Source: Planctomycetaceae bacterium
Lineage (GTDB): Bacteria > Planctomycetota > Planctomycetia > Pirellulales > Thermoguttaceae
Direction of reading: 5' to 3'
Assembly (NCBI GenBank): GCA_031278315.1
Contig: JAITKS010000036.1
Location: forward strand, 1 to 11,525
Length of the DNA: 11,525 nt
The notes beneath the pieces are model-generated. The model saw only the letters and a list, made by a program, of their open reading frames with translations, made no database searches and was not told the DNA's origin. Below, piece after piece: positions 6,673 through 11,525 of this stretch. The stretch's first letter is position 1. Each line of letters starts with the position of its first letter. The translations under genes and the position numbers were made by a program.

Positions 6673-7065
6673 TTAGCCGTAACCGATTTTTTTAATTTCT
6701 TTTTCGCTCATGCCGTGATAATGTCCGAGTTCGTGTAGGATTGTGATTCTTATTTGCCGCCGTAATTCTTTTTGTGAAAATTCTCCATTCTTGTTGACCG
6801 CAAGAGCAAATATTCCGTAACGAAAAATTGTTATTGTGGTCGGTAAATGAGGCTGAGCGTGTAACTGTTCTCCAATCGGAACACCGGAAAAATAACCGCA
6901 AAGGTCATCAATATACTTGATTTTCTTTGCTCTTCTTATTTCTTTCGACGGATAATCCTCAACATGTAACGGAATTTCTTCAAGCATTTGTGTGACCGAT
7001 TTAGGCAGCTTGTTGAGTACATGTTCGACTTGTTTATCAAAATAATTACGTTTTCTTTGATTCAT
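6673..7065 (-). CDS. Small zincin-like metallopeptidase family protein (PF06262-type)
   Basis: A 130-residue single-domain protein of the minimal zincin-like metallopeptidase family (formerly DUF1025). Near the C-terminus it carries HELGHYHGMSE (111-121), the extended HExxHxxGxxE motif. H111, H115 and E121 are the expected zinc ligands and E112 the catalytic acid. Upstream it has the typical VEDYPSKEI (35-43) and LCGYFSGVPIGE (55-66) blocks. No signal peptide or membrane segment is seen, so it should be cytosolic. Physiological substrates of the family are not established, and some members may not be true proteases. It is convergent with hslU, with the shared terminator at 6567-6598 between them. 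The start ATG has no Shine-Dalgarno sequence. A TATAAT on the minus strand (7189-7194) is a possible -10 box with a poor -35. Confidence 0.88.
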   Translation of the reverse strand: MNQRKRNYFDKQVEHVLNKLPKSVTQMLEEIPLHVEDYPSKEIRRAKKIKYIDDLCGYFSGVPIGEQLHAQPHLPTTITIFRYGIFALAVNKNGEFSQKELRRQIRITILHELGHYHGMSEKEIKKIGYG

Positions 7066-7087
7066 TTATTTAATGTTTTAAACTGTT

Positions 7088-7178
7088 AGTTCTTTAAATT
7101 TTGGTTCGAGACTTTTTTTAATTCAGTCTTTTTAATGAATAAATTTTACAACAGCGGAATTATTGTACGAGTTGTATG
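7088..7178 (+). repeat. Dispersed two-arm intergenic element, copy 5
   Basis: Left arm TTAAATTTTGGTTCGAG (7094-7110), then a TTTTAATGAAT-type middle also seen in copy 6. The right arm is AGCGGAATTATTGTACGAGT (7153-7172) followed by TGTATG. It is diverged but in the same order and spacing, and abuts the zinc-protease gene's start side. Confidence 0.45.
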
Positions 7179-7241
7179 CAGTTTCTAAATTATACCGCTC
7201 ACATTAAAATCGAGTTGAAACATAATCTGTTAAAATCTCTC

Positions 7242-7270
7242 TTGACACGATTAAATGATTTTCATAATAT
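7242..7270 (+). promoter_or_regulatory. Strong sigma70-type promoter candidate, long upstream of flgN
   Basis: TTGACA (7242-7247), exactly 17 bases, TAATAT (7265-7270). The -35 is perfect and the -10 matches TATAAT at 4 of 6. A transcript would start near 7277, about 265 bases before the FlgN start at 7542. It could serve FlgN with a long leader or an unannotated small RNA. Confidence 0.45.
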
Positions 7271-7541
7271 ACTTCACGCGATTAAAAATTCTTTTTTGTT
7301 ACAAAAAATATTCCATTGAATCGTTACCTAATATTTACCTTTTTGAATTGTTGCCGTGAATTTTACTTAAATTTTTGTAATTTTACGGATTAATCAAACC
7401 AACCCTGAAATGCTGATCGGATTATCGGCACATAACATAATCAACGTAATTGAAAGGAACAATAATTGTTGTTCATAATCAACGGTTTTATTTACTATTA
7501 TTACATTCATTTATATTTTAACTTAAACTTATAATTCATAA

Positions 7542-8024
7542 ATGCAAGAAACTATTTTTGATTTTCTTGATCAACTCGCACAAATTCAGGAGTTGACAAT
7601 TTCCGTTTTGCAAGAAAAACAAGCATTGCTTGTCAACGCCGAGCGGTCGGTTCTTGATGCAATTGCGGTTAAAGAAAAAAATTTGATCGTTCAATTGAAA
7701 GACATACAAAACAAACGTCAGGCGATTTTACGCCGCGCCGAAAAAAACGGTACTAAAGCCGATTCAATTACGGCTCTTTGCCAAAAGTTATTTCCTGCCG
7801 ATTTGATATTACGAAAACAAATTGATGCCGCAAAAAACCGCAGCCGTCAAATTCATTTTATCGCATTGTCGAATTGGACAATGACACAACGTTCAATTAC
7901 ACATATCAATCAGATTATTGAATTGATCGAAACTCGCGGACTTGGAAAAACAACTTATCAAAACACAACAATCAAATCAGATAATCAAAACGGCGGAAGC
8001 GGAATTATTGATCGTGTTGCATGA
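7542..8024 (+). CDS. FlgN-like flagellar export chaperone
   Basis: A 160-residue, mostly helical cytosolic protein. The first 65 residues have a heptad-like coiled-coil pattern (LDQLAQIQELTISVLQEKQALL). A middle part rich in Lys/Gln/Arg is followed by the block NWTMTQRSITHINQIIELIE (111-130), then a loose polar stretch and a short conserved-looking tail GGSGIIDRVA. Length, helical pattern and the NW..QRS..H block fit the FlgN family, which escorts the hook-filament junction proteins FlgK and FlgL to the flagellar export gate. No flgK, flgL or csrA follows, so the gene stands alone. Its assignment is supported by motA/motB 4 kb upstream. FlgN proteins are poorly conserved, so a different coiled-coil flagellar accessory remains possible. 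The start ATG has no Shine-Dalgarno sequence. Confidence 0.68.
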   Translation: MQETIFDFLDQLAQIQELTISVLQEKQALLVNAERSVLDAIAVKEKNLIVQLKDIQNKRQAILRRAEKNGTKADSITALCQKLFPADLILRKQIDAAKNRSRQIHFIALSNWTMTQRSITHINQIIELIETRGLGKTTYQNTTIKSDNQNGGSGIIDRVA

Positions 8025-8032
8025 CAAATTTT

Positions 8033-8157
8033 CAATTGCTCTCGTTTGAATTTTCGGTTCGAGCCGTTTAATTATCAATCGGAAATCAGACTTTTAATGA
8101 TTTAATGAATAGTCTGTATCGCCGAATTTCATTGTGCGGTACGTATAATTACGTATT
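8033..8157 (+). repeat. Dispersed two-arm intergenic element, copy 6
   Basis: Left arm CAATTGCTCTCGTTTGAATT (8033-8052) then TTCGGTTCGAGCCG. The right arm is TATCGCCGAATTTCATTGTG (8117-8136) then CGGTACGTATAATTACGTAT. It starts nine bases after the FlgN gene's stop codon. The left arm shares AATTTTCGGTTCGA with copy 7. Confidence 0.65.
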
Positions 8158-8253
8158 TCGCATTTAACCTAATTTAGTCAAGAATATTTTAACCTGTTCA
8201 CGCTTTTAATTTGGTAACGGCTTGCCGCAAGATTGCCTATCAACAAACAAGAT

Positions 8254-8319
8254 TTTCAATTTCTCTCACACAAATTTTCGGTTCGAATCGCCGAATTGCA
8301 TTTTACGAGTTGTATAATG
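8254..8319 (+). repeat. Dispersed two-arm intergenic element, compact copy 7
   Basis: The left arm TTCTCTCACACAAATTTTCG (8261-8280) followed by GTTCGAAT runs straight into the right arm TCGCCGAATTGCATTTTACG (8288-8307), with no spacer. It shows that the segment between the arms is dispensable or was deleted. It ends in GTTGTATAATG. Confidence 0.6.
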
Positions 8320-8377
8320 AATTGTCTTGGATTGTTTAATTTTCAAGGGTGAACGATATATGTTTTGATATAGTTTT

Positions 8378-9487
8378 ATGTATGTACCGATTCAAAACTT
8401 GATATGTATTTCGATTGACGGCTTGCACAATGGTATGATTGGAACTTACGGCAACAACTGGATTCAAACGCCGGCATTTGACTTTTTAGCTTTTCAATCA
8501 GCGGTGTTTGACAGATATTATGCTGCTTCGATTAATCTTGTTGACAATTTTAAATTGCTCTGGAAAAATTCGTGGCTTGAACAATTTTCTAATAGCGGCG
8601 GCGATACAATTCTTGTAACCGACGATAGTGATATTTTTAATCATGCCGATGCTTCTTTTTCGCGAAAGTACATGATAGAAACGTCCGAAAATAGAATTGC
8701 GGATTCAGCAGACGCAACAAATTTTTTCAGAATTTTTGCAACGATAATTGATCTTGCGTTAGAGCAGGTTACGAATCGTTTTGAACGGCGTTTTTGTATT
8801 TGGGCGCATATTCGGGGTTTTCGGGGCATTTGGGATTTTCCGTTAGAATATCGCGAACTGCATCGAGACGAAGAAGACCCTTTGCCGTATAGCGGTTTTG
8901 TTCCGCCGATATTTGATAACTTTGATCCGGATGAGTTGCAATCGGTGATGGAATCGTATAGCGGCGGGATATCGTTATTGGATGATTCGTTAGCGGGTTT
9001 GTTGGAATCGATAGACAGCGGCGAAATCGGCAAACAAACTGCTATTACAATTTTCGGTGTTCGCGGTTTTTCGCTTGGGGAACATAGAAAAATCGGGGCG
9101 AATTATGAATTATTCAGTGAGAATGTTCAATTACCGTTAATTATTAAATTACCGGATAAAACGGGAGCTGCTGTACGTATTTCCGAGTTAGTTAATCCTG
9201 ATAATATCGCAGAGTTTTTTATTGATATTACAAAAAATCAGTGTGGTGATGAATCTAAAATCGTTCAACTAATTCACGAAAATAAAATAGAAAAAAACCA
9301 GTTATTAAAAATCAACGGACACAATAACGAAATCGCATTAGTAACACCGAGTTGGTTTGTATATCGCAAGGGAGATCAAATGAATGTCTATGTAAAACCG
9401 GACGACAGATGGGAAGTAAACGATATTTCAAATCGCCTAGATGAAAGTTTAGAATCTGAAATAAATGAAATATTGGGGAATTTGTAA
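8378..9487 (+). CDS. Sulfatase-fold protein lacking the catalytic motifs (probable pseudoenzyme)
   Basis: A 369-residue protein with the alkaline-phosphatase/sulfatase fold. The N-terminal ISIDGLHNGMIGTYGN (11-26) and TPAFDFLAFQSAVFDRYYA (31-49) are the usual first strand and helix. GEHRKIG from 234 matches the late GEH block, and PDDRWEVNDISNR near the C-terminus resembles the YDLxxDPxExxNLA end of sulfatases. The active-site features are missing. There is no C/S-x-P-x-R formylglycine motif after YYAAS (about 47-60). The usual DD metal pair is only D14-G15, and the second metal motif DHG is replaced by VRG just before GEH. At 369 residues it is also shorter than typical sulfatases (450-550). 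There is no signal peptide, unlike most planctomycete sulfatases, so it is probably cytosolic. I infer a non-catalytic or re-purposed protein, role unknown. It could instead be another alkaline-phosphatase-superfamily enzyme with unfamiliar ligands. Confidence 0.75.
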   Translation: MYVPIQNLICISIDGLHNGMIGTYGNNWIQTPAFDFLAFQSAVFDRYYAASINLVDNFKLLWKNSWLEQFSNSGGDTILVTDDSDIFNHADASFSRKYMIETSENRIADSADATNFFRIFATIIDLALEQVTNRFERRFCIWAHIRGFRGIWDFPLEYRELHRDEEDPLPYSGFVPPIFDNFDPDELQSVMESYSGGISLLDDSLAGLLESIDSGEIGKQTAITIFGVRGFSLGEHRKIGANYELFSENVQLPLIIKLPDKTGAAVRISELVNPDNIAEFFIDITKNQCGDESKIVQLIHENKIEKNQLLKINGHNNEIALVTPSWFVYRKGDQMNVYVKPDDRWEVNDISNRLDESLESEINEILGNL

Positions 9488-9515
9488 TATACTCATTGTC
9501 CTTTAAAATTCGGTT
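9482..9515 (+). repeat. Shared post-stop sequence (as after motB)
   Basis: Resembles 3750-3783: both contain TTGTAATATA, then CTTTAAAATTCG, at nearly the same spacing. Each starts at or within ten bases of a stop codon (motB 3740, this gene 9487). It is also an inverted, diverged match to 3868-3893. Probably a half-copy of the dispersed element family. Confidence 0.45.
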
Positions 9516-9562
9516 GTAATATATTAGTTGAATAATTGTTTGTCTATTTTTTGTAATTTTTT

Positions 9563-9582
9563 AAACACGAAATACACGAAAG
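9563..9582 (+). repeat. ACACGAAA short-word tandem
   Basis: AAACACGAAATACACGAAAG, two near-identical words head to tail. It is one of several different short-word repeats in this spacer, located just ahead of the hairpin cluster. Confidence 0.45.
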
Positions 9583-9600
9583 AAAGCTAACTATCTGTTA

Positions 9601-9616
9601 AGTCCCGCTAGGGACT
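9601..9616. repeat. REP-like hairpin 1
   Basis: AGTCCCGCTAGGGACT: a perfect 6-bp stem around GCTA. The same sequence is present in both arms of the compound repeat at 9681-9764, so this is an independent copy of its tip. Confidence 0.7.
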
Positions 9617-9638
9617 ATTCACCAAAAAACTTTATTAA

Positions 9639-9658
9639 CCGTATGCTTTAGCTTACGG
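9639..9658. repeat. REP-like hairpin 2
   Basis: CCGTATGC, TTTA loop, GCTTACGG: an 8-bp stem with one mismatch. It is related to the CCGTATGCTGGAGCATAC hairpin at 9715-9732. Confidence 0.6.
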
Positions 9659-9680
9659 ATCACACGTCTATAACTTATCC

Positions 9681-9764
9681 AAGTCCCGCAGGGACGACAC
9701 TTAATTAGCTCCTTCCGTATGCTGGAGCATACAATTAATTAAAGTGTCGTCCCTAGCGGGACTT
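9681..9764. repeat. Compound inverted repeat (hairpins within a hairpin)
   Basis: The outer arms 9681-9707 and 9737-9764 are near-perfect inverted copies containing AAGTCCCGC, AGGGACGACACTT and an AATTA tail. Each arm folds on itself (GTCCC/GGGAC). At the centre sits a perfect 7-bp hairpin, GTATGCT-GG-AGCATAC (9717-9732). This resembles the paired REP units mobilised by REP-associated tyrosine transposases. No transposase is in the window. Confidence 0.7.
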
Positions 9765-9789
9765 CTTGATTATTAGCTCTCTCATTATC

Positions 9790-9806
9790 ATACCCCGAAG
9801 GGGTAT
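9790..9806. repeat. REP-like hairpin, ATACCCC-GAA-GGGGTAT
   Basis: A perfect 7-bp stem with a three-base loop. It differs in sequence from the GTCCC units around it, so the cluster mixes several hairpin families. Confidence 0.65.
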
Positions 9807-9817
9807 CTCCAATATAG

Positions 9818-9845
9818 CCGTGCGTGGTGTACTCACCACACACGG
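9818..9845. repeat. REP-like hairpin, CCGTG.GTGGTG arms
   Basis: CCGTGCGTGGTG, TACT loop, CACCACACACGG: a 12-bp stem with one mismatch and the longest simple hairpin of the cluster. It lies between convergent genes and could also help end transcription or protect 3' ends. Confidence 0.65.
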
Positions 9846-9850
9846 AATCA

Positions 9851-9877
9851 AATGGATAAATGGATAAATGGATAAAT
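9851..9877 (+). repeat. Tandem 8-bp repeat AATGGATA
   Basis: Three exact head-to-tail octamers (9851-9874) with a trailing AAT. The overlapping 12-mer GATAAATTAACA then occurs twice (9871-9882, 9894-9905). It is too short and unspaced for CRISPR. Confidence 0.6.
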
Positions 9878-9940
9878 TAACAAAAATCAAATTGATAAAT
9901 TAACACAAAATATAAAATTTAAAATCTAAAATTACAAAAT

Positions 9941-9969
9941 CTGATTTCTCTGATTTCTCTGTGGTTAAT
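9941..9969 (+). repeat. CTGATTTCT short-word tandem
   Basis: CTGATTTCT twice, then CTGTGGTTAAT. Another short-word repeat of the kind seen around it; it probably recurs elsewhere in the genome. Confidence 0.45.
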
Positions 9970-10001
9970 AAAAACAAAATAAGGTTAGTTAAAAAATAAA
10001 C

Positions 10002-10037
10002 TTGAAACCTTTGAAAAATTTTCACCGAAATATTTCG
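10002..10037 (+). repeat. Shared 3'-flank sequence, copy beyond ispH
   Basis: TTGAAACCTTTGAAAAATTT (10002-10021), then TCAC and the palindrome CGAAATATTTCG (10026-10037). The first part is the inverted counterpart of 6404-6426 after hslU. The palindrome matches the unit at 6627-6652. It lies about 70-100 bases past the ispH stop codon. Confidence 0.45.
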
Positions 10038-10082
10038 TTTTTATAAATTCTTTAAGATAAATTATAGTTTCGATTATTGTGT

Positions 10083-10108
10083 GTTAATCAGGTTAATCAG
10101 TTAATCAG
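10083..10108 (+). repeat. GTTAATCAG tandem running into the ispH stop codon
   Basis: GTTAATCAG at 10083-10091 and 10092-10100, then TTAATCAG at 10101-10108. The minus-strand ispH stop codon (TCA on the plus strand, 10105-10107) lies inside the last unit, so the array overlaps the gene end. Confidence 0.6.
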
Positions 10109-11025
10109 AGTGAATCAATTGGCAACCGGAACGAAAGTGAATCTGTACATGTTTGACGTTCTTCTACTGTTGCATTGAAATTTTTTTGTAATAACTTTAC
10201 ACAATCCTGAACGACATACTCCGGCGCACTTGCACCTGCTGAAATTAAAACTTTTTCATCTCCCTTAAACCAATCTGAATTTATATTTTCAGCACCGTCG
10301 ATCAAAATTGAACGGACTCCAATTGATTCACTTCGTTCCGCCAAACGCTTGCTATTCGAGCTGTTTTTACTGCCGACAATCAACACAATATCAGCAAACG
10401 GAGCTAAAATCGCAATTGCTTCTTGACGATGCTGCGTCGCATAACAAATATTCGAATTCGGCTCACAAATAATATTGGGGAATCTTTTTCGTAACAACTC
10501 AATCATCGAATAAGTTTCAGTTACAGAAAGTGTCGTTTGAGTCAAAACGACAAGTTTTTCACTGGATTTTAATTTTAGATTGTAAACGTCCGATTCATGC
10601 TCAACGAGAATAATCGATTTAGGAGCTTCATTCATCGTGCCGATAACTTCATCATGTCCGCTATGTCCGATCAAAATTATAGTGTAATTTTCTACCGCAT
10701 ATCGTAACACTTCACGATGTACTTTGGCGACAAGAGGACAAGTTGCATCTATCGTTTCAATATTTTTTTGAATTGCAGCAGTACGAATATTCGGAGCTAC
10801 ACCATGAGCTGAAAACATCAATCGTGAACCTTCCGGCACATCTTCTATCGAATCAACAAATTTTACGCCGCGTGATTTAAAGTCATTAACAACCCACGTG
10901 TTGTGTACTATCTCATGATAAACATAAAGAGGTAAACCAAAACGAACTATTGCCGCATCAAGCGTTCTTATCGCCATATTAACGCCGGCACAAAAACCTC
11001 GCGGATTAGCAAGAAAAATATGCAC
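10105..11025 (-). CDS. ispH: IspH (LytB), 4-hydroxy-3-methylbut-2-enyl diphosphate reductase
   Basis: A 306-residue iron-sulfur enzyme of normal family length. It reduces HMBPP to IPP and DMAPP in the last step of the MEP isoprenoid pathway, in the cytosol. All key residues are visible. The cluster cysteines are C12 (RGFCAGV), C96 (ATCPLV) and C194 (NICYATQHRQ). H41, H74 and H124 bind the diphosphate and E126 (GHSGHDE) is the proton donor. S222, S223, N224 (KNSSNSKRL) and S267 (ISAGASAP) complete the substrate pocket. The start must be the GTG at 11025. An in-frame TAA lies directly before it, and the next methionine (M17) would remove C12. There is no Shine-Dalgarno sequence. A seven-unit heptamer repeat fills the leader just upstream. 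The gene stands alone, convergent with the sulfatase-fold gene, with the REP-like cluster between. Confidence 0.97.
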   Translation of the reverse strand: MHIFLANPRGFCAGVNMAIRTLDAAIVRFGLPLYVYHEIVHNTWVVNDFKSRGVKFVDSIEDVPEGSRLMFSAHGVAPNIRTAAIQKNIETIDATCPLVAKVHREVLRYAVENYTIILIGHSGHDEVIGTMNEAPKSIILVEHESDVYNLKLKSSEKLVVLTQTTLSVTETYSMIELLRKRFPNIICEPNSNICYATQHRQEAIAILAPFADIVLIVGSKNSSNSKRLAERSESIGVRSILIDGAENINSDWFKGDEKVLISAGASAPEYVVQDCVKLLQKNFNATVEERQTCTDSLSFRLPIDSL

Positions 11026-11042
11026 TTAAATTCACTTAAACC

Positions 11043-11091
11043 TTAATTTTTAAATCTTAATTTTTAAATCTTAAACCTTAAATCTTAAACT
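11043..11091 (-). repeat. Seven tandem 7-bp units in the ispH leader
   Basis: On the plus strand the units read TTAATTT, TTAAATC, TTAATTT, TTAAATC, TTAAACC, TTAAATC, TTAAACT with no gaps. A pair of CACTTAAA words (11023-11040) connects the array to the start codon, so the ispH leader, read on the minus strand, is nearly all GRTTTAA-type heptamers. Confidence 0.65.
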
Positions 11092-11380
11092 TATTTTCCA
11101 TTGCTTTTCATATTTTTTAGATAATTGTGTATCTTTGATAAGTATGCAAAAGTGTCTTTAATTCAATTCAAATAAATTAAAAAAAATTCTTGAGAATAAG
11201 GATATTTTTCATTAATTATTTTGAAAAGTACAGAAGTATGAAAAGTATATTTAATTGTTGATACTAGATATTAATTGTTGATACTAGACAGTTGTAAGTA
11301 ACGAATAAATATTCTAAATATTCGTTCTTTTATACTATCCAACTATCAACAATTAACTACATACGAATTTGTTCCGGCAT
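11092..11380. other. AT-rich spacer upstream of ispH
   Basis: No reading frame of note. It contains a short inverted pair AGATA/TATCT near 11119-11134 and the inverted repeat at 11251-11356. The ispH promoter probably lies around 11100-11200 on the minus strand, but I cannot find a convincing -35/-10 pair. Confidence 0.5.
11251..11356. repeat. Nested direct and inverted repeat near the right end
   Basis: TTAATTGTTGATACTAGA occurs twice in direct order (11251-11268, 11271-11288). TATCAACAATTAA (11344-11356) is the inverse of its first 13 bases. Inside lies a hairpin AACGAATA/TATTCGTT (11300-11307, 11319-11326). The whole could fold into one long stem; it resembles a small non-coding mobile-type repeat. 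It ends 25 bases past the stop codon of the minus-strand gene at the window edge. Confidence 0.55.
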
Positions 11381-11525
11381 TCAATTAAACGCAGTTGCAA
11401 ATTCACCAAGTGATACACAAGTTATTGCAAAATCGATAAGCTCATCAAGCTCGTTTATATCTTTGACTTCTCTGATTTGCTTTTGTAATTTTGCTGAAGG
11501 GTTACCAAGCCGTCTAGTCAAAAAA
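11381..11525 (-). CDS. C-terminal fragment resembling the DUF4351/Rpn-type tail
   Basis: An open frame enters from the right edge and ends at TGA (11383-11381), giving 47 residues. It reads LTRRLGNPSAKLQKQIREVK, then a helix with NELDELIDFAITCVSLGEFA and a final TAFN. The pattern LxxRxG...L..LIDFA..C.SL.EFA is what I associate with the C-terminus of Rpn/PD-(D/E)XK transposase-like proteins and DUF4351. In those the nuclease domain is N-terminal and would lie outside this window. The gene's start and any catalytic residues are not visible, so activity cannot be judged. The stop is followed by a repeat-rich spacer. Confidence 0.5.
   Translation of the reverse strand, partial: FLTRRLGNPSAKLQKQIREVKDINELDELIDFAITCVSLGEFATAFN

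Larger units (their letters stand above)
7066..7541. other. Gene-free spacer between divergent zinc-protease and FlgN genes
   Basis: No credible open frame. It holds an element copy (7088-7178), a minus-strand TATAAT (7189-7194), a strong plus-strand promoter candidate (7242-7270) and a short inverted repeat GAACAA/TTGTTC (7457-7474). The 270 bases between the promoter and the FlgN gene could be a long leader or a small RNA; I see no strong terminator in it. Confidence 0.55.
8025..8377. other. Gene-free spacer before the sulfatase-fold gene
   Basis: Two element copies in the same orientation (8033-8157 and 8254-8319), plus a possible third left arm near 8201-8220 (CGCTTTTAATTTGGT). A TATAAT at 8313-8318 lies 60 bases before the next start but has no matching -35 at normal spacing. 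No reading frame stands out. Confidence 0.6.

Noticed and set aside
7997..8025. The end of the FlgN gene resembles the right arm of element copy 5 (AGCGGAATTATTG shared)
   Set aside because: The encoded tail GGSGIIDRVA looks like a conserved FlgN-type C-terminus, and one shared 13-mer is expected by chance in a window this size.
1946..8334. TTGTCTTGGATTG shared about 60 bases upstream of motA (1946-1958) and of the sulfatase-fold gene (8322-8334)
   Set aside because: A single 13-base match is near the chance level for an 11.5-kb AT-rich window, and no consistent -10 follows it.
8641..9033. Minus-strand frame of 130 codons within the sulfatase-fold gene
   Set aside because: Low-complexity Ser-rich product, antisense to a gene with recognisable fold motifs.
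9851..9905. Possible CRISPR array
   Set aside because: The units are 8-12 bases and contiguous, without unique spacers, and no cas gene is present.

Overview
The window is an AT-rich bacterial chromosome segment with eight complete protein genes and one gene fragment. They are separated by unusually long, repeat-filled spacers. A flagellated, Gram-negative-type bacterium is indicated by motA, motB and a FlgN-type chaperone. The overall styles of the FlgN-like protein, the small HExxH protein and the sulfatase-fold protein resemble Planctomycetota homologues, so a low-GC (possibly host-associated) planctomycete is my best guess. That rests on remembered family resemblance, not a search. Most starts lack a Shine-Dalgarno sequence; motB is the clear exception.

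Layout. 1-1283: a BaiN/HI0933-type flavoprotein on the minus strand, with a 21-base palindrome just upstream of its start. 1284-2007: a long spacer with an inverted pair of GACAGGAT-type repeats and one copy of a dispersed intergenic element. 2008-3740: the flagellar stator genes motA and motB, separated by 242 bases that contain another element copy and a promoter-like site. 3925-4479: a tandem-ACT (GcvR-like) protein. 5023-6384: hslU, the ATPase of the HslUV protease, without hslV beside it. 6567-6598: a 14-bp GAAA-loop terminator hairpin between hslU and the convergent minus-strand minimal zinc protease (6673-7065). 7542-8024: FlgN-like. 8378-9487: a sulfatase-fold protein that appears to have lost its catalytic residues. 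9488-10104: a cluster of REP-like hairpins between two convergent genes. 10105-11025: ispH (MEP isoprenoid pathway) on the minus strand, starting with GTG. 11381-11525: the C-terminal end of a minus-strand gene resembling the DUF4351/Rpn tail.

The genes do not form one pathway. Motility (motA, motB, FlgN), proteolysis (hslU, small metallopeptidase) and isoprenoid synthesis (ispH) are interleaved. The most distinctive property is in the spacers. A two-arm intergenic element recurs about eight to ten times, in both orientations. Short-word tandem arrays (7-9 bases) touch the ends of ispH and lie just upstream of motB. Near-consensus sigma70-type promoter sites lie roughly 175-265 bases upstream of motB, hslU and the FlgN gene, implying long leaders.
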